DNA of 64,000 nt, taken from positions 744,001 through 808,000 of the forward strand of contig NZ_UYJA01000002.1 in the NCBI RefSeq assembly GCF_900618535.1, read 5' to 3'. Shown one piece after another: positions 57,901 through 64,000 of the stretch (positions are counted from its first letter, which is position 1; every line of letters begins with the position of its first letter). The notes under the pieces were generated by a model, which saw only the letters and a list, made by a program, of their open reading frames with translations, made no database searches and was not told the origin of the DNA. The DNA comes from Pseudomonas bubulae (GTDB lineage Bacteria; Pseudomonadota; Gammaproteobacteria; Pseudomonadales; Pseudomonadaceae). The position numbers and the translations under genes were made by a program.

Positions 57901-58385
57901 GCCGTGTCCTCGACCCTCGAGCCGGTTGCATCGGCGCCGGCGCCGATCAGCAGGTTGACCCCCAGCACAATGCCTTTGAGCTGCAGGGCGATATAGGGCA
58001 GTACGCCCACCAGGCAGATCAATGCCACCACAATGGCCAATGACTGGGACTTGCCGTAGCGGGCGGCAATAAAGTCGGCAATCGAGGTGATGTTCTCCTG
58101 TTTGCTGATCATCACCATCTTTTGCAGCACCCAGGGCGCGCATACCAGCAGCAGTACCGGCCCCAGGTAAATCGGCAGGAATGCCCAGAGTTGTTCGGCG
58201 GCCTGACCAACGGCGCCGAAGAACGTCCAACTGGTACAGTACACCGCCAGCGACAAGCTATACACCCACGCGCGAACCCGCGGCGGCAGTGGTTTGCTGC
58301 GCCGGTCACCATAAAAGGCAATGGCAAACATAATGGCCATATAGGCCAGGGCAACGGCGGCAATCAGCCCGCTGGACAACGACAT
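54915..58385 (-). CDS. Hybrid sensor kinase fused to a sodium:solute symporter domain
   Basis: 1156 residues with a strong AGGAG site. The N-terminal half (about 1-560) is a 13-helix SSS-type transporter domain (SWTFFGAVGQAAEQLWAFLPIYLGP, ADFIAARYGKS, GGASAATGMVIVASVALSTMVSNDMLLP). A PAS region follows (about 640-760, SVVDQSLKLVAWNRRYLELFDYP), then H806 in FLAAVSHDLMQPMN, an ATPase domain (DRGPGIPE, GLGLGLAIAD) and a receiver with D1088 (LVLVDYHLDD). It resembles CbrA but with an added receiver (PA3271-like). It probably senses a solute at the inner membrane. Confidence 0.88.
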   Translation of the reverse strand: MSLSSGLIAAVALAYMAIMFAIAFYGDRRSKPLPPRVRAWVYSLSLAVYCTSWTFFGAVGQAAEQLWAFLPIYLGPVLLLVCAPWVLQKMVMISKQENITSIADFIAARYGKSQSLAIVVALICLVGVLPYIALQLKGIVLGVNLLIGAGADATGSRVEDTALIVTLVLALFTILFGTRNLDATEHHRGMVLAIAFESLVKLFAFLAVGAFVTYGLYDGFDDLFNQAMLAPRLEEYWKETVNWPSMIVQTGVAMMAIICLPRQFHVTVVENIEPQDLQLAKWVFPAYLILAGLFVVPIALAGQMLLPSSVLPDSFVISLPLAQAHPALALLAFIGGASAATGMVIVASVALSTMVSNDMLLPWLLRHKNAERPFEVFRHWMLSVRRVSIVVILLLAYVSYRLLGSTASLATIGQIAFAAVTQLAPAMLGALYWKQANRRGVFAGLATGTFIWFYTLVLPIIAHSFGWHLSHFPGLAWLHSNPLGLSISPLTQGVVLSLAGNFTLFAWVSVLSRTRVSEHWQAGRFIGQELSSHPSGRSMLSVQINDLLALAARFVGEERAHQSFIRFAYRQGKGFNPNQNANGEWIAHTERLLAGVLGASSTRAVVKAAIEGREMQLEDVVRIADEASEVLQFNRALLQGAIENITQGISVVDQSLKLVAWNRRYLELFDYPEGLISVGRPIADIIRHNAERGLCGPGEAEVHVARRLHWMRQGRAHTSERLFPNGRVIELIGNPMPGGGFVMSFTDITAFREAEQALTEANEGLEQRVAERTFELSQLNQALTEAKGVAETASQSKTRFLAAVSHDLMQPMNAARLFSSALSHQEEGLSAEARKLVQHLDSSLRSAEDLISDLLDISRLENGKITPDIKPFAINDLFETLGNEFTAQAQEQGLSFRVHGSRVRVNSDIKLLRRILQNFLTNAFRYAKGPVLLGVRRRGSELCLEVWDRGPGIPEDKLQVIFEEFKRLDSHQTRAEKGLGLGLAIADGLCHVLGHSLQVRSWPGFGSVFSVRVPMAKSQAAPQPVVAEQNGQPLTGARVLCIDNEDSILIGMQSLLTRWGCQVWTARNREECAALLNEGVRPQLVLVDYHLDDGEVGTELMRWLRAQLGEPVPGVVISADGRPEMIAEVHAAGLEYLPKPVKPAVLRALLSRHVPL

Positions 58386-58626
58386 GGACGCTCCTGAAGG
58401 TATAAGGCCGCAAGCAATCCCGCTTGAGACAGCTAGTCTCGCATGATGTTCGGAGCGCGTCAGTGTCGACCATGGTCTGAGCGCGGCCTGGTGTCGCAGG
58501 GTTTGAAGTTGGTCGATATGATCTTATATAGGTGTAGTAGATAACAGTTAGAGAAATTACCCGTTATATAGATATTCGATTTGGTTCTACTCTAATTGCA
58601 CCTCAAACGAGGCTCAGGAGGAACCC
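58386..58626. other. Divergent promoter region between kinase and TDT transporter
   Basis: 241 bases. The stretch 58505-58580 is rich in A and T (for example TTATATAGG and GTTATATAGATATTCG) and probably holds the promoter of the plus-strand transporter gene. No operator palindrome is obvious, and no gene is seen. Confidence 0.5.
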
Positions 58627-59778
58627 ATGACTTGCCCAAACAAAGCCAAAGCCGCTTTTCGGCCATTTAGCCACTTGCAGCACCCCCGCGAAGTGATCCG
58701 CCAGTTCACCCCGAACTGGTTTGCCGCGACCATGGGTACGGGGGTTTTGGCCTTGGCCCTGGCTCAATTACCGGTGCATATTCCCGGTGTACATGCCTTT
58801 GCCGAAGGGTTGTGGTTGTTCAATATCGGTCTGTTTATTCTATTCAGCGTGCTTTATGGCGCGCGCTGGATGTTGTATTTCGACGAGGCGCAGCGCATTT
58901 TCGGGCACTCCACAGTGTCGATGTTCTTTGGCACCATCCCCATGGGCCTGGCCACCATCATCAACGGCTTTCTGGTGTTCGGCGTGCCGCGCTGGGGTGA
59001 CGGCATGGTGCAGGTGGCCGAAGTGCTGTGGTGGATCGATGTGGCCATGGCGCTGGGCTGTGGCGTGCTGATCCCCTACCTGATGTTTACCCGTCAGGAT
59101 CACAGCATCGACCAGATGACTGCTGTCTGGCTGCTGCCGGTGGTGGCCGCTGAGGTTGCGGCAGCCAGTGGCGGTCTCTTGGCACCGTATCTGAGCGATA
59201 CCGTCACGCAGTTTCATGTGCTGATTACCAGCTATGTACTGTGGGCGTTTTCGGTGCCGGTGGCATTCAGCATCCTGACCATTTTGATCCTGCGCATGGC
59301 GCTGCATAAACTGCCCCACGAGAGCATGGCTGCATCCAGCTGGCTGGCGTTAGGCCCTATCGGTACGGGTGCACTGGGCCTGCTGTTGCTGGGTGCCGAT
59401 GCCCCGGAAATTTTTGCGGCCAATGGCCTGGCACGAATCGGTGAGATTGTCGAAGGCCTGGGCCTGATCAGCGGGGTGATTCTGTGGGGTGTGGGCTTGT
59501 GGTGGATTGTGATGGCGGCATTGATCACTATTCGCTACTTCCGCTCGGGCATCCCGTTCAACCTGGGCTGGTGGGGCTTCACCTTCCCGCTGGGGGTGTA
59601 CTCGCTGGCCACCCTGCGCCTGGGCAGCATGCTGCACCTGAGCTTCTTTGATGTGGCCGGTTGTGTGTTGGTACTGGCGCTGGCCCTGATGTGGCTGCTG
59701 GTCGGCAAGCGCACCGTACAAGGCGCCTATCGCGGCGAGTTGTTTGTCTCGCCCTGCATTGCCGGGTTGAAGAAGTAA
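58627..59778 (+). CDS. TDT-family (TehA/SLAC1-like) transporter
   Basis: 383 residues with AGGAGG right before the start. Ten helices are predicted. IRQFTPNWFAATMGTGVLALAL is the family N-terminus, and FGTIPMGLATIINGF and GWWGFTFPLGVYSLATLRLGSML are conserved. Members carry C4-dicarboxylates, tellurite-linked substrates, sulfite or chloride-like anions; the substrate here cannot be read. It is divergent from the transporter-kinase hybrid, which may regulate it. Confidence 0.85.
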   Translation: MTCPNKAKAAFRPFSHLQHPREVIRQFTPNWFAATMGTGVLALALAQLPVHIPGVHAFAEGLWLFNIGLFILFSVLYGARWMLYFDEAQRIFGHSTVSMFFGTIPMGLATIINGFLVFGVPRWGDGMVQVAEVLWWIDVAMALGCGVLIPYLMFTRQDHSIDQMTAVWLLPVVAAEVAAASGGLLAPYLSDTVTQFHVLITSYVLWAFSVPVAFSILTILILRMALHKLPHESMAASSWLALGPIGTGALGLLLLGADAPEIFAANGLARIGEIVEGLGLISGVILWGVGLWWIVMAALITIRYFRSGIPFNLGWWGFTFPLGVYSLATLRLGSMLHLSFFDVAGCVLVLALALMWLLVGKRTVQGAYRGELFVSPCIAGLKK

Positions 59779-59786
59779 AACGTACC

Positions 59787-59820
59787 CTCGGGTTCTGTGC
59801 ACCTATGCACAGAACCCGAG
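59787..59820 (+). terminator. Perfect 15-base hairpin after the TDT gene
   Basis: CTCGGGTTCTGTGCA (59787-59801) and TGCACAGAACCCGAG (59806-59820) are exact complements around CCTA. There is no T tract after it, so it is either a factor-dependent terminator, an mRNA-protecting structure or a protein-binding palindrome. Confidence 0.55.
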
Positions 59821-59890
59821 CAAGGTTGTGCCCTGAGTGTTACAACGGCCCTCCAAAGAGAAAGCCCTTCAGCGCAACGTGAGTACATGG

Positions 59891-61768
59891 ATGATGAGTC
59901 ACCCCTCGCAATTCAGCTTGCTAGGCAAGCGCCGCTTCCTGCCTTTTTTCGTGACCCAGGCCCTGGGCGCGCTCAATGACAACCTGTTCAAGCAATCGCT
60001 GATTCTGGCCATCCTTTATAAGCTCAATATCGAAGGTGACCGGGGTATCTGGGTCAATCTGTGCGCGTTGCTGTTTATCGTGCCTTTTTTCCTGTTCTCG
60101 GCCCTGGCCGGTCAGTTTGGTGAAAAGTACGCCAAGGACCGTCTGATTCGTCTGATTAAGCTGGGCGAAATCGCCATCATGGTGGTTGCAGCCATTGGCT
60201 TTGCATTCGACCACCTGGCATTGATGCTGGTCGCGTTGTTCGCGATGGGCACCCATTCGGCGCTGTTCGGCCCGGTCAAGTACTCGATATTGCCGCAGAC
60301 CCTGCAACCTGAAGAGCTGGTGGGTGGTAATGGCCTGGTGGAAATGGGCACTTTTCTGGCGATTCTGGCGGGCACCATTGGCGCCGGGATCATGCTGTCC
60401 TCCGGCAATTACACGGTTATCGTTTCGCTGGTGATTATCGCGGTCGCAGTGCTGGGGTACCTGGCCAGTCGCGCCATTCCGTCTGCGCCGGCAGATACGC
60501 CGCAGTTGCGGCTGAACTGGAATATTTTCAGCGAATCCTGGGCCACTCTGCGCCTGGGTCTGAATCAGACGCCTGCGGTATCCCGTTCCGTGGTGGGCAA
60601 TTCGTGGTTCTGGTTTGTTGGTGCGATCTACCTGACGCAAATCCCGGCCTACGCCAAGGATTGGCTGTCTGGCGACGAGACCGTTGTGACGTTGATCCTT
60701 ACAGTGTTTTCAGTGGGTATCGCACTGGGGTCGTTGTTGTGCGAGAAACTGTCGGGGCGCAAGGTCGAAATTGGGCTGGTGCCCTTTGGTTCGTTTGGCC
60801 TGACCGTATTTGGCCTGTTGCTGTGGTGGCATTCGGGGCTGATGCCGCAAAACATCCAGGCCAACGACTGGCTGGGCGTGCTGGGTTTCAGCCAGGCCTG
60901 GTGGGTGCTGCTGGATATTCTTGGGCTCGGCGTGTTTGGCGGCTTCTATATAGTGCCGTTGTATGCGCTGATCCAGTCGCGCACCTCGGAGAGCGAGCGG
61001 GCGCGGGTGATCGCGGCCAACAATATCCTCAATGCGCTGTTCATGGTGGTGTCGGCACTGGTCACCATCCTGTTGCTCAGCGTGGCCGGACTGACAATCC
61101 CCGAGTTGTTTCTGGTGGTGTCGTTGATGAATATTGCGGTCAACGCCTACATCTTCAAAATCGTGCCTGAATTCAGCATGCGCTTCTTGATCTGGCTGCT
61201 GGGCCATTCCATGTACCGCGTGCAGCACAAGCACCTGGAGCTGATCCCCGATGAGGGGGCAGCGTTGTTGGTGTGCAACCATGTCTCATATGTCGATGCA
61301 TTATTGATAGGCGGCGCAGTGCGTCGTCCGATTCGCTTTGTCATGTATTACAAAATTTACGATTTGCCGGTTCTGAACTTTATCTTCCGTACTGCGGGGA
61401 CTATTCCCATTGCCGGTCGGGGGGAAGATGAAGCAATCCATGATCAGGCATTCGACAGGATTGCCCGCTATCTGGCTGACGGCGAACTGGTGTGCATCTT
61501 CCCTGAGGGCAAGCTCACCACGGACGGACAGATCGACGAGTTCAAGGCGGGGGTGATGCGGATTCTGGAGCGCACGCCGGTGCCGGTGATTCCGATGGCG
61601 TTGCAGGGGCTGTGGGGCAGTTTTTTCAGTCGCGATCCGCACAAGGGCTTTTTCCATCGCCTATGGTCGCGGGTGACGCTGGTTGCAGGTACGCCGATAG
61701 CGGCCGGGGAGGCCACGCAAAAGCTGTTGCGTGAGCGGGTGATGGCGTTGCGCGGGGCTGTGCAGTAA
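59891..61768 (+). CDS. MFS transporter fused to a PlsC-type acyltransferase
   Basis: 625 residues (ATG at 59891, or 59894). The N-terminal part (about 1-420) is an MFS domain like lysophospholipid flippase LplT: FFVTQALGALNDNLFKQSLILAILY. The C-terminal part is an acyltransferase with NHVSYVDALLIGG (catalytic H and D) and FPEGKLTTDG. In E. coli, LplT and Aas work together to take up and re-acylate lysophospholipids; here both functions appear in one chain, without the Aas acyl-ACP synthetase domain. It probably repairs inner-membrane phospholipids. Confidence 0.84.
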   Translation: MMSHPSQFSLLGKRRFLPFFVTQALGALNDNLFKQSLILAILYKLNIEGDRGIWVNLCALLFIVPFFLFSALAGQFGEKYAKDRLIRLIKLGEIAIMVVAAIGFAFDHLALMLVALFAMGTHSALFGPVKYSILPQTLQPEELVGGNGLVEMGTFLAILAGTIGAGIMLSSGNYTVIVSLVIIAVAVLGYLASRAIPSAPADTPQLRLNWNIFSESWATLRLGLNQTPAVSRSVVGNSWFWFVGAIYLTQIPAYAKDWLSGDETVVTLILTVFSVGIALGSLLCEKLSGRKVEIGLVPFGSFGLTVFGLLLWWHSGLMPQNIQANDWLGVLGFSQAWWVLLDILGLGVFGGFYIVPLYALIQSRTSESERARVIAANNILNALFMVVSALVTILLLSVAGLTIPELFLVVSLMNIAVNAYIFKIVPEFSMRFLIWLLGHSMYRVQHKHLELIPDEGAALLVCNHVSYVDALLIGGAVRRPIRFVMYYKIYDLPVLNFIFRTAGTIPIAGRGEDEAIHDQAFDRIARYLADGELVCIFPEGKLTTDGQIDEFKAGVMRILERTPVPVIPMALQGLWGSFFSRDPHKGFFHRLWSRVTLVAGTPIAAGEATQKLLRERVMALRGAVQ

Positions 61769-61778
61769 ATCAAAGACA

Positions 61779-61855
61779 CTGTGGGAGCGAGCCTGCTCGC
61801 GAAGGGGGACTTGAATACCAGGTCGGCCCAATCGCGAGTAAGCCCGCTCCCACAG
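61779..61855. repeat. REPIN, mixed arms, followed by a T tract
   Basis: CTGTGGGAGCGAGCCTGCTC on the left and a right arm ending AAGCCCGCTCCCACAG. The arms differ in subtype (GAGCC versus GGGCT). TTTTT follows at 61856-61860, so the hairpin may also terminate the upstream gene. Confidence 0.88.
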
Positions 61856-61864
61856 TTTTTCGTG

Positions 61865-62179
61865 CTATGTGCTGACTTTAAGGCCCACCAGGCCGGCAAT
61901 GATCAGTGCAACACTGGCCAGCCGGAACAACGCCATGGATTCACCAAACAGGATGATCCCGGCAATCACAGTGCCCACCGCGCCAACGCCCGTCCAGATT
62001 GCGTAGGCAGTGCCCAGCGGCAGTTCTTTCATGGCCAGACCCAGCAAGCCAAGGCTGATGATCATGGCGCCTACAGTCAGGGCCGTCGGCAACGGGCGGC
62101 TGAAACCGTCGGTGTACTTAAGGCCTACAGCCCAGCCAACTTCAAACAGGCCGGCGAAAAACAGAATGATCCAGGACAT
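61865..62179 (-). CDS. sugE: SMR-family guanidinium exporter SugE/Gdx
   Basis: 104 residues from the ATG at 62179, preceded by TGGAGA; upstream in-frame ATGs at 62191 and 62194 would overlap the ribosome site. Four membrane helices, the essential Glu at E13 ([20 protein letters not shown]) and the segment [27 protein letters not shown] typical of the SugE branch rather than EmrE. This branch exports guanidinium with protons. A guanidine-II riboswitch lies just upstream, which strongly supports that role. Confidence 0.93.
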   Translation of the reverse strand: MSWIILFFAGLFEVGWAVGLKYTDGFSRPLPTALTVGAMIISLGLLGLAMKELPLGTAYAIWTGVGAVGTVIAGIILFGESMALFRLASVALIIAGLVGLKVST

Positions 62180-62197
62180 GGTCTTCTCCATCAACTG

Positions 62198-62250
62198 ATG
62201 GGGTCGTCCCCGGAATAATCACTCGATGAGTCGCGAGGTCGTCCTCGCAG
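62198..62250 (-). promoter_or_regulatory. Guanidine-II (mini-ykkC) riboswitch of sugE
   Basis: On the minus strand two hairpins share the diagnostic ACGA loop: GCGAGG-ACGA-CCTCGC (62232-62247) and GGGG-ACGA-CCCC (62200-62211). Paired ACGR-loop hairpins define the class. Shortly after them CCATC-AGTT-GATGG (62189-62202) can form a hairpin that overlaps the ribosome site, a possible translation switch. Guanidine should increase sugE expression. Confidence 0.88.
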
Positions 62251-62297
62251 TGCGCAGTATATTGCACATGATTATTCCCACAGGCAACCCCGATTTT

Positions 62298-63263
62298 TCA
62301 CTCAATAGCAGCCTTGGCTGCTGCCAGGCGATCTTCTTTTTCGCTCATGCGCCGGAAATAGGTCGACAGCAGCGCCCCCGAAATATTGTGCCAAACGCTG
62401 AACAGCGCACTGGGCACGGCCGCCAACGGCGAGAAGTGGGCGCTGGCCAGAGCCGCGCCCAGCCCCGAGTTCTGCATGCCGACTTCCAGGGCCAGGGATT
62501 TACGCTGGGCCAGGGGCAATTTGAACAGACGGCCGGTAAAGTAGCCGAGCAAATAGCCGAAACTATTGTGCAGTATCACCACGGCCATAATCAGCAAGCC
62601 GGACTTGGCGATTTGCGCCTGACTGGCCGCCACCACGGCGGCGACGATAATCACGATGCTGACCACTGACACCAGCGGCAGCACATCGACGGCAAAGCGC
62701 ACCCGTGCGCCAAGCAGGCGCTGGGCCAGTACGCCGAGCACAATCGGTAGCAACACAACCTGCAGGATCGACCAGAACAGCTCCATAAACGAAACCGGCA
62801 GCCAGGCCGACGCCAGCAGCCAGATCAGGGCCGGGGTCAACAAGGGGGCGAGGAGGGTGGTTACGGCGGCAATCGCCACCGACAGCGCCAGATCGCCCCG
62901 GGCCAGCCAGGTCATGACATTGGACGAGGTGCCGCTTGGGCAGCAACCGACCAGGATCACCCCAACGGCGATTTCCGGTGGCAGGTGGAACACCTGGCAA
63001 AGCAACCACGCCACGCCGGGCATGATCACGAAATGTGCAACCACACCCAGCGCCACACGCCAGGGGTGACGGGCGACTTCGGCGAAGTCATCGAGTTTGA
63101 GGGTCAGGCCCATGCCGAACATCACCACGCCAAGCAGCGGCACGATGTAGCCTTTAAGGCCAACAAACCAGGCTGGCTCAAGAAACGCCAGCACGGCAAA
63201 AATCAGAACCCAGTAAGCAAAGGTATTACCGACAAAGCGGCTTAAGGCAGCAAGTGCGCGCAT
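62298..63263 (-). CDS. Bile acid:sodium symporter (BASS) family transporter
   Basis: 321 residues with an AAGGA site. Nine to ten helices. LEPAWFVGLKGYIVPLLGVVMFGMGLTLKLDDFAEVARHPWRVALGVVAHFVIMPGVAWLL, VGVILVGCCPSGTSSNVMTWLARGDLALSVAIAAVTTLLAPLLTP and ALEVGMQNSGLGAALASAHF are the conserved BASS crossing motifs. Bacterial members carry pantothenate, bile acids or other organic anions; the substrate here is unknown. The gene lies between sugE and the REPIN before rdgC. Confidence 0.87.
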   Translation of the reverse strand: MRALAALSRFVGNTFAYWVLIFAVLAFLEPAWFVGLKGYIVPLLGVVMFGMGLTLKLDDFAEVARHPWRVALGVVAHFVIMPGVAWLLCQVFHLPPEIAVGVILVGCCPSGTSSNVMTWLARGDLALSVAIAAVTTLLAPLLTPALIWLLASAWLPVSFMELFWSILQVVLLPIVLGVLAQRLLGARVRFAVDVLPLVSVVSIVIIVAAVVAASQAQIAKSGLLIMAVVILHNSFGYLLGYFTGRLFKLPLAQRKSLALEVGMQNSGLGAALASAHFSPLAAVPSALFSVWHNISGALLSTYFRRMSEKEDRLAAAKAAIE

Positions 63264-63298
63264 GGTGGTCCTTATTGTGGTTGTTCTGGTGGATATGA

Positions 63299-63374
63299 TT
63301 GTGGGAGCGAGCCTGCTCGCGAAGATCTCGTGAGCGCCGTGGCGCTAGTTTCGCGAGCAGGCTCGCTCCCACAA
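63299..63374. repeat. REPIN hairpin
   Basis: TTGTGGGAGCGAGCCTGCTC and the complement ending GCTCGCTCCCACAA enclose a centre that itself contains GAGCGCC/GGCGCTA. It lies at the 3' end of rdgC. Confidence 0.93.
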
Positions 63375-63395
63375 AAAAACGATTGCAGCGGGTGT

Positions 63396-64000
63396 TTAGA
63401 TGCCCTGTGGGATCTCTTCGCCGCCCAGTGCTTCAAACAGCTGTGGCAAGAACTCGCCGAAGGTCAGCATCATCAGGGTGAAGCTGGCGTCCTGCTGGCC
63501 CAGATCGTCATCACCGCCGTCCTGTTCGGCCTGGTCTTGCAGCAGGTCTTCGAACTTCAGGCGTTTGACCACCAGTTTGTCGTCCAGTACGAACGACAGT
63601 TTGTCCTGCCAGGCCAGCGACAGCTGGGTTACGACTTTGCCAGTGCTCAAGTGCAGCTGGATTTCGTCGCTGGTCAGGTCCTGGCGTTTGCAGCGGATGA
63701 TGCCGCCATCTTCATGGGTGTCGCGCAGCTCGCATTCGTCGAGGACAAAGAAGTTGTCGGCGGCTTTCTGGGTCTTGACCCATTCCGTCATCACCGCACT
63801 TGGTGCAACCTTGACTGCCAGTGGGCGAACCGGCAGCGAGCCGATCACTTCACGCAGGGTGGACAGTAAATCCTCGGCGCGTTTCGGGCTGGAGGCGTTA
63901 ACCAGGATCAGGCCCTGTTTTGGCGCGATGGCGGCAAAGGTGGCGGAGCGGCGGATAAAGGCGCGGGGCAGGAAGGCCTGGATGATTTCATCCTTGAGCT
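63396..64000 (-). CDS. rdgC: Recombination-associated protein RdgC, C-terminal portion
   Basis: The frame stays open to the right edge, so about 201 C-terminal residues are visible and the start lies beyond the window; the apparent ATG at 63848 is internal. Visible: [17 protein letters not shown] near the edge, then [57 protein letters not shown] and a tail [17 protein letters not shown]. RdgC forms a ring on DNA and restrains RecA. Confidence 0.93.
   Translation of the reverse strand, partial: LKDEIIQAFLPRAFIRRSATFAAIAPKQGLILVNASSPKRAEDLLSTLREVIGSLPVRPLAVKVAPSAVMTEWVKTQKAADNFFVLDECELRDTHEDGGIIRCKRQDLTSDEIQLHLSTGKVVTQLSLAWQDKLSFVLDDKLVVKRLKFEDLLQDQAEQDGGDDDLGQQDASFTLMMLTFGEFLPQLFEALGGEEIPQGI

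Overview
The window is a stretch of core chromosome from a fluorescent-type Pseudomonas (P. fluorescens/P. putida-like). The evidence is high-GC coding sequence, a GacS sensor kinase, the gene order ldhA-gacS-two-component pair-cysM-rlmD-relA-mazG, then purN-purM-DUF2066-permease-hda, a late cobalamin cluster followed by MarR/MFS/glutathione peroxidase/FadL, and many Pseudomonas-type REP doublets (REPINs). As recalled from P. aeruginosa PAO1, several of these blocks keep the same order there. I see no prophage, plasmid, insertion sequence, CRISPR array, tRNA or rRNA.

Layout. 1-10 kb: the end of pobA, a DHA2 drug exporter, a DctB/DctD-type dicarboxylate two-component pair (minus strand), a phosphopantetheinyl transferase, PhoP-PhoQ, and the C4-dicarboxylate carrier gene dctA. 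The dctA upstream region carries a -24/-12 sigma-54 promoter and two similar palindromes that probably bind DctD. 10-17 kb: housekeeping genes (SprT, Yip1, TtcA, a Tag-like glycosylase, WrbA/ArsC, a TlpA-like lipoprotein, META lipoprotein, LdhA). 17-29 kb: GacS, an OmpR-type two-component system, CysM, RlmD, RelA, MazG, DUF2058. 29-37 kb: purine genes purM-purN, DUF2066, an AI-2E/PerM permease, Hda, two NlpC/P60 lipoproteins and a PQQ-type sugar dehydrogenase lipoprotein. 37.7-47 kb: a cobalamin riboswitch followed by eleven genes for adenosylcobalamin assembly (cobO, cobB, bluB, cobD, cobC, cobQ, cobU, cobT, a phosphatase, cobS), mostly overlapping by 1-8 bases. 47-53 kb: a MarR regulator and MFS exporter sharing an operator-like sequence, a 40-residue membrane peptide, a periplasmic glutathione peroxidase, FadL, small unknown proteins, and a gap of nearly 1 kb with a DnaA-box palindrome. 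53-64 kb: a SEL1-repeat protein, RmuC, a giant transporter-kinase hybrid, a TDT-family transporter, an MFS-acyltransferase fusion, SugE behind a guanidine-II (mini-ykkC) riboswitch, a bile-acid:sodium symporter family protein, and the C-terminal part of RdgC.

No wholly new multi-gene system is evident. The most rewarding signals are regulatory: the sigma-54/DctD control region of dctA, a PhoP box before phoP (without oprH), the guanidine-II riboswitch, the twin MarR operator with a possibly leaderless marR transcript, the cobalamin riboswitch acting directly on cobO, and eleven REPIN hairpins at gene ends.
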